From Gulosibacter macacae (GTDB lineage Bacteria; Actinomycetota; Actinomycetes; Actinomycetales; Microbacteriaceae): 64,000 nt of DNA. Below are positions 16,374 to 25,708 of this stretch, piece by piece. The position numbers and the translations under genes were made by a program. The notes under the pieces are model-generated. The model was not told where the DNA came from. It saw only the letters and a list, made by a program, of their open reading frames with translations, and made no database searches. The stretch lies in assembly GCF_003865375.1 (NCBI RefSeq), contig NZ_RQVS01000012.1, positions 1-64,000 on the forward strand, read 5' to 3'. The number at the start of each line of letters is the position of its first letter. The first letter of the stretch is position 1.

Positions 16374-18701
16374 GTGACCATTCGCATGCCCCACAGCACC
16401 TACCGTTTACAACTCACACCCGAGTTCACCTTTGACGACGCCGCCGCGCAGATTCCGTATCTCGCGCGGCTCGGTGTCGACTTCATCTACCTCTCGCCGA
16501 TTCTCCAATCGTCGGAGGGGTCGATGCACGGCTACGACGTCGTCGACGTCACCCGCGTCGACGAGGCGCGTGGCGGGCGTGCGGGCTTTGAACGCCTCGC
16601 AACTGCCGCGCATGAGGCGGGCCTCGGCGTGCTCGTCGACATCGTGCCGAACCACATGGGCGTCGGTACCCCGCGCGAGAACGCGTGGTGGTGGGATGTG
16701 CTCGCACACGGTCGCGACTCGAAATTCGCCGAGTACTTCGACATTGATTGGGATGCGGGCGGCGGGCGGGTGCTGTTGCCGATCGTTGGCGACGACGACA
16801 TGCCGTCGGCCCCGGGCGAGCCCATCGGCCATGTCACGATCGACCGCGAGGCGGGCATCCTGCGCTATTGGGATCTCGAACTGCCGCTTGCCGACGGCAC
16901 CGCCCCCGAAGATGCGGATGTGCGCACCGTCTTGCGTGCCCAGCACTATCGGCTCGTGCACTGGCGGGTTGGCGATTGGCAACTCAACTACCGCCGCTTT
17001 TTCGTCGTGACTTCGCTCGCCGGGTTGCGCGTTGAGGTGCCCGAAGTGTGGGATGCGGCCCACGCCGAGATTCTCTCGTGGGTGCGCGAGGGGCTCGTCG
17101 ACGGTCTGCGCATCGATCACCCGGATGGGCTGCGCGACCCGCGCGGCTACCTCGAGCGGCTGCGTGAGGCAACCGGCGGCATCTACATCTCGGTCGAGAA
17201 GATTCTCGAACCGGGCGAACAGCTCCCCGGCGATTGGGCCTGCGAGGGCACCACCGGCTACGACGCGCTCGGCGAGTTCGAACGCGTGCTCGTCGATGCC
17301 GACAGTCGCGCCGACCTCGAACAGCTCGCCGCGCGCCTGTCGACGCGTGACACCGACGATTGGCCGACGCTCGTGCATCACATGAAGCGCTTCGTCACCG
17401 ATGAACCGCTGCAGGCGGAGCTTTTGCGCATTGGCGGCGAGCTTGCGGCGGCGGGTATTGACCGGCCGGATGCGGTTGACGCGGTCGCCGAGATCGCCGC
17501 CTCGTTCCCGGTCTACCGCACGTACTTGCCGCACGGCGAAGAGCTGCTGCGCCAGGCCGCCGAGGATGCGGCGGATTGGCGCCCTGATCTCGGCCCGGCA
17601 ATCGAGGCGGTGCTGCCAGCGCTCCTTGACCCCGAGCATCCGGCTGCCCTGCGCTTTCAGCAGACGACCGGGATGATCATGGCGAAGGCGGTGGAAGACC
17701 GCGCCTTCTATCGTTACTCGCGCCTCACCTCGCTCAACGAGGTCGGCGGCGACCCGTCGGTGTTTTCGCTCACGGTTGATGAGTTTCACGAGGCGCAGCG
17801 CCGCCGGCTCAACTCCTGGCCGCTCGCGCAAACGGCACTGTCGACTCATGACACCAAGCGCTCGGAAGACGTGCGGGCCCGCATCACCGCGATCAGCGAG
17901 ATTCCGGATGAGTGGGCCGAGGCGCTGCGCGAGCTACTCGATATTGCCCCGCTCGCGAACCGTGGGTTCGGCAATCTGCTCTGGCAGGCGGTGCTCGGAG
18001 TGTGGCCAGCTTCGCGTCAGCGCGTGCACGACTACGCCATCAAGGCCGCTCGTGAAGCGGGCGATGTGACGACCTGGACGGCGGTCGACACCGAGTTCGA
18101 AGACTCATTGCATCGTGCCGTGGATGCGGCGTTTGACCACCCGGCGGCCCGAGCGATCGTCACCCGGCTTGATGACCTCATCACCGAACCCGGGCGCTCG
18201 AACTCGCTCGTGCTCAAGGCGATGCAACTGCTCGCGCCGGGCGTCCCCGATGTGTACCAGGGCACCGAGCTGTGGGATCGCTCGCTCGTCGACCCCGACA
18301 ATCGCCGCCCGGTTGACTGGATGTCGCGCGCGGCGGCGCTCGATGCCGTCACGCACGGGGCACGCCCGCCTATCGACGACACCGGCGCGGTCAAACTCAT
18401 GATCGTGACCGCGGCGCTGCGCATGCGGAAGGTGCTGCCCGAATATTTCAAGGGCTACGAACCAATCACCGCGGCGGGTGTCGCGGCTGACCACGTCATC
18501 GCCTTCGACCGCGGCGGCGTTGCCCTCGTCGGTACGCGCTTGCCACGACAGCTTGCCGAGGGCGGCGGTTGGCACGACACCCGGGTGGACCTGCCTGCCG
18601 GAGTCTGGCTCGACCAGCTCAGCGGCCGTGAATTCTCGGGCGTCACCCCAGTTGCAGCACTCCTTGCCGACCTGCCGGTCGCGATGCTCGTACGTCGATA
18701 G
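16374..18701 (+). CDS. treY: Maltooligosyl trehalose synthase TreY
   Basis: The product has 775 residues. It turns the reducing end of a maltodextrin from an alpha-1,4 into an alpha,alpha-1,1 linkage. It opens with STYRLQLTPEFTFDDAAAQI, typical of TreY. The GH13 nucleophile region is VDGLRIDHPDGLRDP (Asp about 247) and the acid/base region is ISVEKILEPGEQLP (Glu about 275), followed by TTGYD. A conserved late motif PGVPDVYQGTELW binds the product end. The start is GTG 16374 after GAGAGGA. treZ follows after 12 bases. Confidence 0.96.
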   Translation: MTIRMPHSTYRLQLTPEFTFDDAAAQIPYLARLGVDFIYLSPILQSSEGSMHGYDVVDVTRVDEARGGRAGFERLATAAHEAGLGVLVDIVPNHMGVGTPRENAWWWDVLAHGRDSKFAEYFDIDWDAGGGRVLLPIVGDDDMPSAPGEPIGHVTIDREAGILRYWDLELPLADGTAPEDADVRTVLRAQHYRLVHWRVGDWQLNYRRFFVVTSLAGLRVEVPEVWDAAHAEILSWVREGLVDGLRIDHPDGLRDPRGYLERLREATGGIYISVEKILEPGEQLPGDWACEGTTGYDALGEFERVLVDADSRADLEQLAARLSTRDTDDWPTLVHHMKRFVTDEPLQAELLRIGGELAAAGIDRPDAVDAVAEIAASFPVYRTYLPHGEELLRQAAEDAADWRPDLGPAIEAVLPALLDPEHPAALRFQQTTGMIMAKAVEDRAFYRYSRLTSLNEVGGDPSVFSLTVDEFHEAQRRRLNSWPLAQTALSTHDTKRSEDVRARITAISEIPDEWAEALRELLDIAPLANRGFGNLLWQAVLGVWPASRQRVHDYAIKAAREAGDVTTWTAVDTEFEDSLHRAVDAAFDHPAARAIVTRLDDLITEPGRSNSLVLKAMQLLAPGVPDVYQGTELWDRSLVDPDNRRPVDWMSRAAALDAVTHGARPPIDDTGAVKLMIVTAALRMRKVLPEYFKGYEPITAAGVAADHVIAFDRGGVALVGTRLPRQLAEGGGWHDTRVDLPAGVWLDQLSGREFSGVTPVAALLADLPVAMLVRR

Positions 18702-18713
18702 AAAGGGCCGCCC

Positions 18714-20519
18714 GTGCGCGATTCACGTTTTGACATTTGGGCGCCCCGCGCCAGCCGGATGCGGGTGCTCATCGACGGCGAAACCTACGACATGGTGCGC
18801 ACCGACGAGTCGTGGTGGCAGCCGGTCGGTCTCGCGCCGCTCGACCCCGAAGCCCCGCTCGGTGAGCACGACTACGGGTATCTCATCGACAATGACGACA
18901 CCCCGCGCCCCGATCCCCGCTCGCGGCGCCAGCCGGCCGGTGTGCACGGCCTCTCGCGCACCTTCGATGCGAGTAGCTACCAGTGGCACGACGACGCCTG
19001 GACCGGCCGACAACTCGCCGGCGGCATCATCTATGAGCTGCACGTCGGCACCTTCACCGTCGACGGCACCCTCGACGCTGCCATCGACAAGCTCGATCAC
19101 CTTGTCGACCTCGGCGTCGATTTCGTTGAACTCATGCCGGTGAATGCCTTCAACGGTGACCACGGCTGGGGCTACGACGGCGTCTATTGGTACGCCGTGC
19201 ACGAGCCCTATGGCGGCCCGCTCGCCTATCAGCGCTTCGTCGATGCCTGCCACCAGCGCGGCCTCGGCGTGATCCAAGACGTCGTCTACAACCACCTCGG
19301 GCCCTCCGGGAACTACCTCGGCATGTACGGCCCGTACTTGTCTGGCCAACACACGACCGCCTGGGGTGACGCCGTCAACCTCGATGGGTTCGACTCCGAC
19401 CAGGTACGCCGCTACCTCATTGACAATGCGCTCATGTGGGTCACCGACTTCCACGTTGATGGTCTGCGTCTCGACGCCGTGCACGCACTCGTCGACACCG
19501 CGGCCACCCACATCCTCGAACAGCTCGCGAACGAGATCGACGCGGCTTCGGCGCATCTTCGTCGCCCGCTCTCACTCATCGCCGAATCTGATCTCAATGC
19601 CCCGCGCACGATCGCCACCCGCGACGCCGGCGGCTACGGGCTCACTGCCCAGTGGTCAGATGACTTTCATCACGCCGCCCACGTCTGTCTCACCGGCGAA
19701 GACGATGGCTACTACGAAGACTTCGCGGAGTCGCGCGGCGGCTTTTCGGCGCTCGAAAAGGTGCTCACCAAGGGCTTCTACCACGATGGTTCGGTGTCGA
19801 CTTTCCGCCGTCGCCACCACGGCCGCCCCCTCAGCGCTAATACCCGCGCGTGGCGGCTGGTCGTCTCGACCCAGAATCACGACCAGATCGGCAATCGCGC
19901 ACGCGGTGACCGACTGTCGGAGTCGCTGAGTCCCGAACAGCTCGCCGTTGGCGCGACGCTCCTCATGTGCTCGCCCTTCACCCCGATGCTCTTCATGGGC
20001 GAGGAGTGGGGCGCGCTCACACCGTTCCAATTCTTCTCATCGCATCCCGAACCCGAGCTCGCCCAGGCCACCTCAGAGGGCCGCATTGCCGAGTTCGCAC
20101 GCATGGGTTGGGATGCGACCGAGGTGCCGAATCCGCAGGATCCCGACACCTATCGCCGGTCGATGCTCGATTGGATGGAGCTGGATCGACCTGAGCGTTC
20201 CGGCCTGCTCGACGTCTACCGTCGCCTTATCCGGCTGCGCCACGCGCATCCCGAGCTTTCGTCACCGTGGTTGCGCGATGTCACGGTAACCGCGGATGCG
20301 GCGCAGCGTACGTTCTCGTTCTGGCGCGGCGATCTGCAGGTGGTGCTCAACTTCTCGGATGCGGTGCGCGAAGTCGCGCTCGATGTCGATGTGCGCTGGA
20401 CGAAGTATCGGGAGCAACCGGAGCTGCTCTTCGCAACCTGCGACGATGTGGCGGTGGAGGGCGAACTCGCGACCATGCCGCCGCACTCGGCTGCCGTGTT
20501 TGGCCCGCAGGCGCCCTAG
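18714..20519 (+). CDS. treZ: Maltooligosyl trehalose trehalohydrolase TreZ
   Basis: The product has 601 residues. It releases trehalose from maltooligosyltrehalose. The N-terminal E-set domain begins [22 protein letters not shown]13 landmarks are [38 protein letters not shown] (nucleophile about 252), LIAESDLN (Glu about 290) and [12 protein letters not shown]. The GTG start follows GAAAGGG. Its TAG overlaps the TAG of the convergent dinB gene (shared CTAG at 20516-20519), so there is no room for a terminator between them. Confidence 0.96.
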   Translation: MRDSRFDIWAPRASRMRVLIDGETYDMVRTDESWWQPVGLAPLDPEAPLGEHDYGYLIDNDDTPRPDPRSRRQPAGVHGLSRTFDASSYQWHDDAWTGRQLAGGIIYELHVGTFTVDGTLDAAIDKLDHLVDLGVDFVELMPVNAFNGDHGWGYDGVYWYAVHEPYGGPLAYQRFVDACHQRGLGVIQDVVYNHLGPSGNYLGMYGPYLSGQHTTAWGDAVNLDGFDSDQVRRYLIDNALMWVTDFHVDGLRLDAVHALVDTAATHILEQLANEIDAASAHLRRPLSLIAESDLNAPRTIATRDAGGYGLTAQWSDDFHHAAHVCLTGEDDGYYEDFAESRGGFSALEKVLTKGFYHDGSVSTFRRRHHGRPLSANTRAWRLVVSTQNHDQIGNRARGDRLSESLSPEQLAVGATLLMCSPFTPMLFMGEEWGALTPFQFFSSHPEPELAQATSEGRIAEFARMGWDATEVPNPQDPDTYRRSMLDWMELDRPERSGLLDVYRRLIRLRHAHPELSSPWLRDVTVTADAAQRTFSFWRGDLQVVLNFSDAVREVALDVDVRWTKYREQPELLFATCDDVAVEGELATMPPHSAAVFGPQAP

Positions 20520-21799
20520 TCGAGGCCCTGGCTCGGGCGGTTTGGCCGCTCGCTCAACCCGGTACCCCGATCTCGGCGCTCATGGCGACCGAGAAGCGAA
20601 GCCGGGCGCAGTGCATCCTTGCCGAATCGTGCCGTAGCCGTATCAACGGCCCGCTCGGCGGCCTCCCACTCTTCGTCGTCTCCCTCGTCCCAAAGCGTCA
20701 ACGAGGTCGCGTCGTCGGCGTCACTAAGGTGATCGGCTCGCACACCAATGAGCCGCACCGCGCGCCCCTCGCCGTGGGCCTCATCCAAAAGCTTTGCCGC
20801 CGCGCGAAAGAGCACGAGGCCAGTATTCGAGGGCCGCTCGAGTCGCACCTGACGCGAGAGCGTCTCGAAGTTCGCCCATCGCAACTTGATCGCCACCGTG
20901 CCGGCCACGAGCCCCGCACGTCGCAAGCGGGCACCGACGGCATCAGCCTGCGCACGCACCTCCCGCTCGAGCTCGGCATGCGAGGTGACATCGACATCAA
21001 AGGTCTGCTCATGCGACACCGACTTCTCGCGCCGCTCGATTTCAACCCCGCGCGGGTCGCGGCCCCAAGCGAGATCGGCCAGCCGCTCCCCCATGGCCTT
21101 GCCAATCATGCGGTCGAGCGCCGCCCTCGGGGTGTGCGCGAGTTCAAATACCGTGCTGATGCCGCGACTGCGCAGCTTCTGCTCGGTCGTCGCACCGACG
21201 CCCCAGAGCGCGCCGACCGGCAGAGCGTGCAGGAACGGAATGGTGTCTTCGGCAGGAATCACGAGCATCCCGTTTGGTTTGCATTTACCGCTCGCGAGCT
21301 TCGCCACGAACTTCGTGGATGCGGCGCCAACCGAGCAGGTAAGCCCGGTGATCTCGAGCACGCGCCGACGAATGAGCTGAGCAATCTCGGTCGGTGAACC
21401 AAAGAGTTTCGTTGCCCCGGCGACGTCGAGGAAGGCCTCATCAATCGACAGCGGTTCGACGAGCGGTGTGATGTCGCGGAACACTGCCATCACTCGGGCA
21501 GATGCATCGCGGTACTTCTGCATATTTCCCGGCAGCACGGTCGCTTTCGGGCACAGCTGCAGCGCCCGACCGATGGGCATCGCGGCGTGCACGCCAAAGG
21601 CGCGGGCCTCGTAGCTCGCCGACGAAACGACACCGCGGCCTCCTGCACCACCGACGATGACCGGCTCGCCGCGCAGATCGGGCCGATCGAGGAGTTCGAC
21701 CGCGACGAAGAATGCATCCATATCGACGTGCAAAATCGTGGCGCTCGAATCGTCACCGAATGCTCCGGTAACGCGATCACCAAGATCCTTACGACTCAC
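20516..21799 (-). CDS. dinB: DNA polymerase IV (Y-family translesion polymerase)
   Basis: The product has 427 residues. It starts after a short leader with [19 protein letters not shown] (metal-binding Asp), then [40 protein letters not shown] (catalytic Asp-Glu), two HhH motifs ([18 protein letters not shown]) and a little-finger domain. The usual C-terminal beta-clamp peptide is not obvious. I chose GTG 21799 because AGGTGGT precedes it and the open frame upstream is unlike DinB; ATG 21829 is possible. It copies damaged templates. Confidence 0.92.
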   Translation of the reverse strand: MSRKDLGDRVTGAFGDDSSATILHVDMDAFFVAVELLDRPDLRGEPVIVGGAGGRGVVSSASYEARAFGVHAAMPIGRALQLCPKATVLPGNMQKYRDASARVMAVFRDITPLVEPLSIDEAFLDVAGATKLFGSPTEIAQLIRRRVLEITGLTCSVGAASTKFVAKLASGKCKPNGMLVIPAEDTIPFLHALPVGALWGVGATTEQKLRSRGISTVFELAHTPRAALDRMIGKAMGERLADLAWGRDPRGVEIERREKSVSHEQTFDVDVTSHAELEREVRAQADAVGARLRRAGLVAGTVAIKLRWANFETLSRQVRLERPSNTGLVLFRAAAKLLDEAHGEGRAVRLIGVRADHLSDADDATSLTLWDEGDDEEWEAAERAVDTATARFGKDALRPASLLGRHERRDRGTGLSERPNRPSQGLD

Positions 21800-21868
21800 A
21801 CCACCTATTTCACACCGAGCCAACGACATTCGCAGGTCGTGTCGGAGGGTCACCGTAAGCTTTTCGAC

Positions 21869-23605
21869 ATGGATGCGAAGGAACTCAACGAGACCCGTGC
21901 CTGGCTGAGCAACTACGCAGAGGGGGTTCCTGCCGATATCGAACCGGCGGATTGCTCGCTCTACGACGTACTCGAACGCACCACCGAGAAGTTTCCGGAT
22001 GCCCCCGCCATCGAGTTTTTCGGCGCCGAACTCACCTTCAGCCAATTGCACGAGCACGTGCTTCGCTTTGCGAATGGGCTACGTCGTATCGGCGTCAAGG
22101 CTGGCGATCGCGTGGCGCTTGTCATGCCGAACTGCCCGCAGCACGTCATCGCCTACTACGCGGTGCTGCGACTCGGCGCGATCTGCGTCGAGCACAACCC
22201 GCTGTACACCCGTGACGAGTTGCGCACGCAGTACCTCGATCACGGCGCCTCGATCACCGTCGCCTGGGACAAGATCGCGCCCCTCGTGCAATCGCTTCGC
22301 GGTGAGGTTGAGGTCAAGCACGTCATCTCGGTGAACATGACCAAGATGATGCCCCTGAAGATGCGCCTCATGCTCAAGCTGCCGGTGAAGAAGGCGCGCG
22401 AGGGTCGCGAGAAGCTCACGGCAGCTGCGCCCGGCACGGTGCCGTTCGAGAAGCTGCTCGGTCAGCAGCCGATTCCGGCGTCAGTGCCGAAGCCGGGGCC
22501 CAACGACATCGCCGCGTTCTCGTACACCTCGGGCACCACCGGCACGCCGAAGGGCGCAATGCTTTCGCATGCGAACCTCGTGTCAAACGGTCGCCAGGGT
22601 GCCGCGTGGATGCCTGACTTCACGCCCGGTCGCGAAACGATCTACCTCTTCCTGCCGCTCTTCCACTCGTTCGGGCTACTGCTCGGCATCATTTACGGGG
22701 TCACTTCGGCCTCGCGCGTCGTGCTCTTCCCATCGTTTGACCCCGATCTCGTGGTGGCGGCCTCGAAGCGTCACCCGGCCACCTTTGTACCGGGCGTACC
22801 GCCAATGTATGACCGTTTGGCGCGCGTTGCGGCCGAAGGTGAGCTTGATCTCTCGGCCGCGCACTACGCGATGAGTGGCGCAATGACGCTCACCGATGCC
22901 ACGGTGAAGCGCTGGGAATCGGTGGCTGGTGGCCGCCTCACCGAGGGCTATGGCCTGACCGAGGCGTCGCCGTTCTGCTGCGTCAATCCGTTCGCCCCGA
23001 ACCGCAAGATCGGCACGATCGGCCTGCCCGCTCCGTCAACGACGGTGAAGGTGGTCGACCCCGACAATATCGATGTTGAAGTCGCCTTGGGCGAGGTTGG
23101 CGAGCTCGTTGTGCACGGGCCGCAGGTCTTCCAGGGCTATTGGAACAATCCCGAAGAGACCGCGAAGGTGCTATTGCCTGGCCAGTGGCTGCGCACCGGT
23201 GACCTCGTCACCCAGGATGCCGATGGCTTCATCACGGTCGTCGACCGCAAGAAGGAAATCATCATCACCGGTGGCTTCAACGTGGCACCCACTGAGGTCG
23301 AGAAGGTCTTGGCCGGGGCACTGGGCATTGCTGAGGCGGCCGTTGTTGGCATTCAGCGCGGCTCAAGCGGGGTGGAGTCGATCACGGCGGCTGTTGTGCT
23401 CGCCGAGGGCGCGACCTTCGATGAGGCTGCTGTACGTGCCTATGCCCGCGAGCACCTCGCCGAGCACAAGGTGCCGCGCAGCTACGTCGTTTGGGAGGAG
23501 TTGCCGAAGTCGCTCCTCGGCAAGGTGCTCCGTCGCCGCGTGAAAGAGACGCTCACGGCCAACCCGAAAGCCACCCGCGCCGAAGTGGCCGACGACGAGG
23601 AGTAG
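21869..23605 (+). CDS. Long-chain fatty-acid-CoA ligase (FadD-like)
   Basis: The product has 578 residues and is an ANL-family adenylating enzyme. AMP-binding signature YTSGTTGTPKGAMLSHANL, then EGYGLTEASP, LRTGDLVTQDADGFI, DRKKEIIITGGFNVAPTEVE and a C-terminal lysine loop (LPKSLLGKVLRR). It converts a fatty acid and CoA to acyl-CoA through acyl-AMP. ATG 21869 gives the expected N terminus; the frame continues upstream as antisense of dinB and is not used. A 69-base divergent gap with dinB must hold both promoters. Exact chain-length preference cannot be read. Confidence 0.92.
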   Translation: MDAKELNETRAWLSNYAEGVPADIEPADCSLYDVLERTTEKFPDAPAIEFFGAELTFSQLHEHVLRFANGLRRIGVKAGDRVALVMPNCPQHVIAYYAVLRLGAICVEHNPLYTRDELRTQYLDHGASITVAWDKIAPLVQSLRGEVEVKHVISVNMTKMMPLKMRLMLKLPVKKAREGREKLTAAAPGTVPFEKLLGQQPIPASVPKPGPNDIAAFSYTSGTTGTPKGAMLSHANLVSNGRQGAAWMPDFTPGRETIYLFLPLFHSFGLLLGIIYGVTSASRVVLFPSFDPDLVVAASKRHPATFVPGVPPMYDRLARVAAEGELDLSAAHYAMSGAMTLTDATVKRWESVAGGRLTEGYGLTEASPFCCVNPFAPNRKIGTIGLPAPSTTVKVVDPDNIDVEVALGEVGELVVHGPQVFQGYWNNPEETAKVLLPGQWLRTGDLVTQDADGFITVVDRKKEIIITGGFNVAPTEVEKVLAGALGIAEAAVVGIQRGSSGVESITAAVVLAEGATFDEAAVRAYAREHLAEHKVPRSYVVWEELPKSLLGKVLRRRVKETLTANPKATRAEVADDEE

Positions 23606-23647
23606 TCAGCACTATATCGCTGGCCGGGGAAGGCGTGTGCTGAGGCA

Positions 23648-23676
23648 CTCGAAGCACCAGTTCCTCACGCTTCGAG
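23648..23676. terminator. Hairpin between convergent genes
   Basis: CTCGAAGC (23648-23655) pairs with GCTTCGAG (23669-23676) across a 13-base loop. It lies between the convergent acyl-CoA ligase and GNAT genes and could end transcription in both directions, though no T run is present. It overlaps the last codons of the GNAT gene. Confidence 0.45.
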
Positions 23677-24468
23677 AGCCTTAGCGAGCGGATTTGTCGA
23701 GAGCCTCAGCGAGCGGATCCGCCGAGAGCTTCCGCGAGCGGATCCGCCGAGAGCTTCCGCGAGCGGCGACCAGGTGACGCCGAGCCCGACCTTGCGGAAC
23801 CCAAGGCGCTCGTAGAGTCCCTCGCCCATCGCGCTCGCGCTCAGCGTCGCGGGCAGTTCCGGTGCCGCCGCGACCGCCCGGTGCGTCAGCGCGAGGCCAA
23901 TGCCCTGGCCGCGCACTTCGGGCAACACCGCAACGGCACTCACCGTCACCCCGTGCCGACCCACAACCCGCAAGCTCGTACCCACCGGCTTGCCATCGAG
24001 TTCGGCAAGATAGAGCGCAAGCCCGGGCACGTGCACACTGGCAGCCGGATGCAATTCGCCGGGCTCCCGCGTGAGGTCACCATTGGCCTCAAACACGGTC
24101 CGCTCCCAGGTCGCCACATCGGCCGAACGCACGATCCGGCGCACCACGAGGTCCGGATGCATGGGAATAGTGGGCGGCGGTTGCGGATCTCGATGCATCC
24201 ACGCCGTCGTGCCGGTGAGGGTGCGTCCCGGCAGATCTTCCGGGTCAAATAGGCCAAACGGATCGCCAACGCTACCTGCAACGGTAGCCAATTGTGCCGC
24301 ATCCGCCGAGGAAGTTACCGCCATGCCACCGAGCAGAATTCGGTGCGGACTCCCGGTGGGAGCCCATGCCACATCCTGTTCGAGGCGCCAGCGACTCTGC
24401 AGGCCAGCGTGCACCGCGCGCTGTAGTTCACTCTCGCCGCGAGCGCAGCGTTCGAGCAGGTCCATCAC
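23665..24468 (-). CDS. GNAT-family N-acetyltransferase with repeat-derived C terminus
   Basis: The product has 267 residues. The N-terminal 120 residues are a divergent GNAT-like half; the canonical acetyl-CoA motif is VSAVAVLPEVRGQGIGLALT, followed by GLYERLGFRKVGLGVTW. The last 30 or so residues are encoded by three tandem 25-base repeats (23684-23758). Because 25 is not a multiple of three, each copy is read in a different frame, so the tail has no stable sequence. ATG 24468 or 24465 starts 8 bases after the stop of the upstream lysine-rich protein gene, so they form an operon. Substrate unknown. Confidence 0.8.
   Translation of the reverse strand: MMDLLERCARGESELQRAVHAGLQSRWRLEQDVAWAPTGSPHRILLGGMAVTSSADAAQLATVAGSVGDPFGLFDPEDLPGRTLTGTTAWMHRDPQPPPTIPMHPDLVVRRIVRSADVATWERTVFEANGDLTREPGELHPAASVHVPGLALYLAELDGKPVGTSLRVVGRHGVTVSAVAVLPEVRGQGIGLALTHRAVAAAPELPATLSASAMGEGLYERLGFRKVGLGVTWSPLAEALGGSARGSSRRIRSLRLSTNPLAKALEA
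23684..23758. repeat. Three tandem copies of a 25-bp repeat
   Basis: The units at 23684-23708 (degenerate), 23709-23733 and 23734-23758 (the last two identical) begin GCGAGCGGATCCGCCGAGAG, with a partial fourth copy after. They form the 3' end of the GNAT gene. Confidence 0.85.
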
Positions 24469-24476
24469 ACAGCAAT

Positions 24477-25583
24477 TCAGCCAAAGTGGGCGGCACCGGC
24501 GCGCGTCACGAAAATCGTGTCATCGTCACCAACGGCAAGGAGTCCCTTGCGAATTGTTTGCCGCAGCGACGACCCGATGTTCACCGGCACTCGCCAACTC
24601 ATCCGCTCGTACCCGGCAGCGACCGCGCGTGGCGTCACTTCGTGGCCACGGGTAATAAGCCAGGTGGTGATGACGACATTGCGCTGGTCGTTGTTCGACG
24701 GTGGGGCCTGGTTGGCGAGCCCGCGCAGCGTGCGATGGGTCGGCAACTCGGATGCGGCAGTCGAACCGCGCGCAGCGATCACTTCGCTTTCGAAGGCGGG
24801 CTGGCGACGATGTGGCCGCGGGTCATCGGCGGGGAGGACGTCGTCGGCATCGCCGATACCAGCGCCCGCGAGCGCGGCGGCATCGCCAGCCTCGTCATCG
24901 TCGTCGCTGGTGCCAGCTGCATCGGGGCCGGCGTCGGTTTTCGTGTCTGCGTCTGCGTCTGCGTCTGCGTCAGCATCAGCATCAGCATCAGCAGTCGAAG
25001 CAGTCGCTGAGTCCGTGTCGGTCTCGCTGACAGCGTCGACCGCATCCTCTTCGACCTCATCAGGACGACCAGCGCGCACGTCAAGCACGTCGAGATCATC
25101 GATGGCGGCGCCGCCAATCACAATCGCCGAGACGTAGGTGTCGAAGACGCTGCGGCGCACTGCGGGTTCGTGCAGATCGACCAGGGTGACGAGTTGCGAA
25201 ATCACCGGCACGAGGCGGCCGAAACCTTCGGCGGAGGCAGCGCGCTCAGCCGGTGCCGAGTCAGCGACGGTCGCTTCCTTCGACTTGCTTGGCTTCTTGC
25301 GCTTCGCCGACTTGTCGTTCTTGGCCGACTTGTCGGACTTGCTCGGCTTCTCGGCCTTGGCTGCCTTTTCGGGCTTTGCCGCCTTGTCACCCTTCGCTGG
25401 CTTCGATTCCTTGGCCGGCTTCTCCGCCTTCTTGTCTGTCTTCGACTTCTTCGGTTTCTTCGGCTTATCGAGCTTCGCGTCAGTTGCGGGTGCCGATTCC
25501 CACGTCAGCAACGACTCATCGAGCGGTTCTCGCTTCGACTTGCCAACCTTGGTAGCGGCAGCGTCCTTCTTTGGCTTAGCCAT
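24477..25583 (-). CDS. Lysine-rich low-complexity protein with winged-helix-like C terminus
   Basis: The product has 368 residues. Residues 1-105 are almost all Lys, Ala, Pro, Ser, Glu and Asp (KPKKPKKSKTDKKAEKPAKE), like histone-tail or nucleoid proteins. A short folded region follows (FGRLVPVISQLVTLVDLHEP), then an acidic segment with an Asp-Ala run (nine DA pairs) encoded by 6-base microsatellites at about 24950-24995. The final 70 residues (NVVITTWLITRGHEVTPRAV ... RQTIRKGLLAVGDDDTIFVT) look like a winged helix. A DNA-binding role is a guess. ATG 25583; no close family recognised. Confidence 0.7.
   Translation of the reverse strand: MAKPKKDAAATKVGKSKREPLDESLLTWESAPATDAKLDKPKKPKKSKTDKKAEKPAKESKPAKGDKAAKPEKAAKAEKPSKSDKSAKNDKSAKRKKPSKSKEATVADSAPAERAASAEGFGRLVPVISQLVTLVDLHEPAVRRSVFDTYVSAIVIGGAAIDDLDVLDVRAGRPDEVEEDAVDAVSETDTDSATASTADADADADADADADADTKTDAGPDAAGTSDDDDEAGDAAALAGAGIGDADDVLPADDPRPHRRQPAFESEVIAARGSTAASELPTHRTLRGLANQAPPSNNDQRNVVITTWLITRGHEVTPRAVAAGYERMSWRVPVNIGSSLRQTIRKGLLAVGDDDTIFVTRAGAAHFG
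24950..24995. repeat. Hexanucleotide microsatellite (GCGTCT/GCATCA)
   Basis: Successive GCGTCT units pass into GCATCA units, coding for Asp-Ala repeats on the minus strand. A six-base unit keeps the frame, so length changes would alter the acidic tract but not switch the gene off. Confidence 0.8.
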
Positions 25584-25708
25584 GTCCGCATCCTCTCGCG
25601 CGATTCGACCAATTCCCTAAGGCTAGGGGCCGATGCCCCAAGATTAGGGGCAAGCAGACGGTTCGTGCGCCAACCAGCTGCGGCGCGGCCCCGACATAGA
25701 CTTGCCCG

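Noticed and set aside
16407-17849. 480-codon minus-strand frame across treY
   Set aside because: treY has all catalytic motifs on the plus strand. The antisense frame is Arg/Ala-rich without recognisable domains.
20267-21397. 376-codon plus-strand frame over the treZ end and dinB
   Set aside because: It is antisense to the DinB catalytic core and overlaps the treZ end in another frame.
24950-24995. Microsatellite as an on/off phase-variation switch
   Set aside because: The unit is six bases, so slippage keeps the frame. It can only change the length of the acidic tract.
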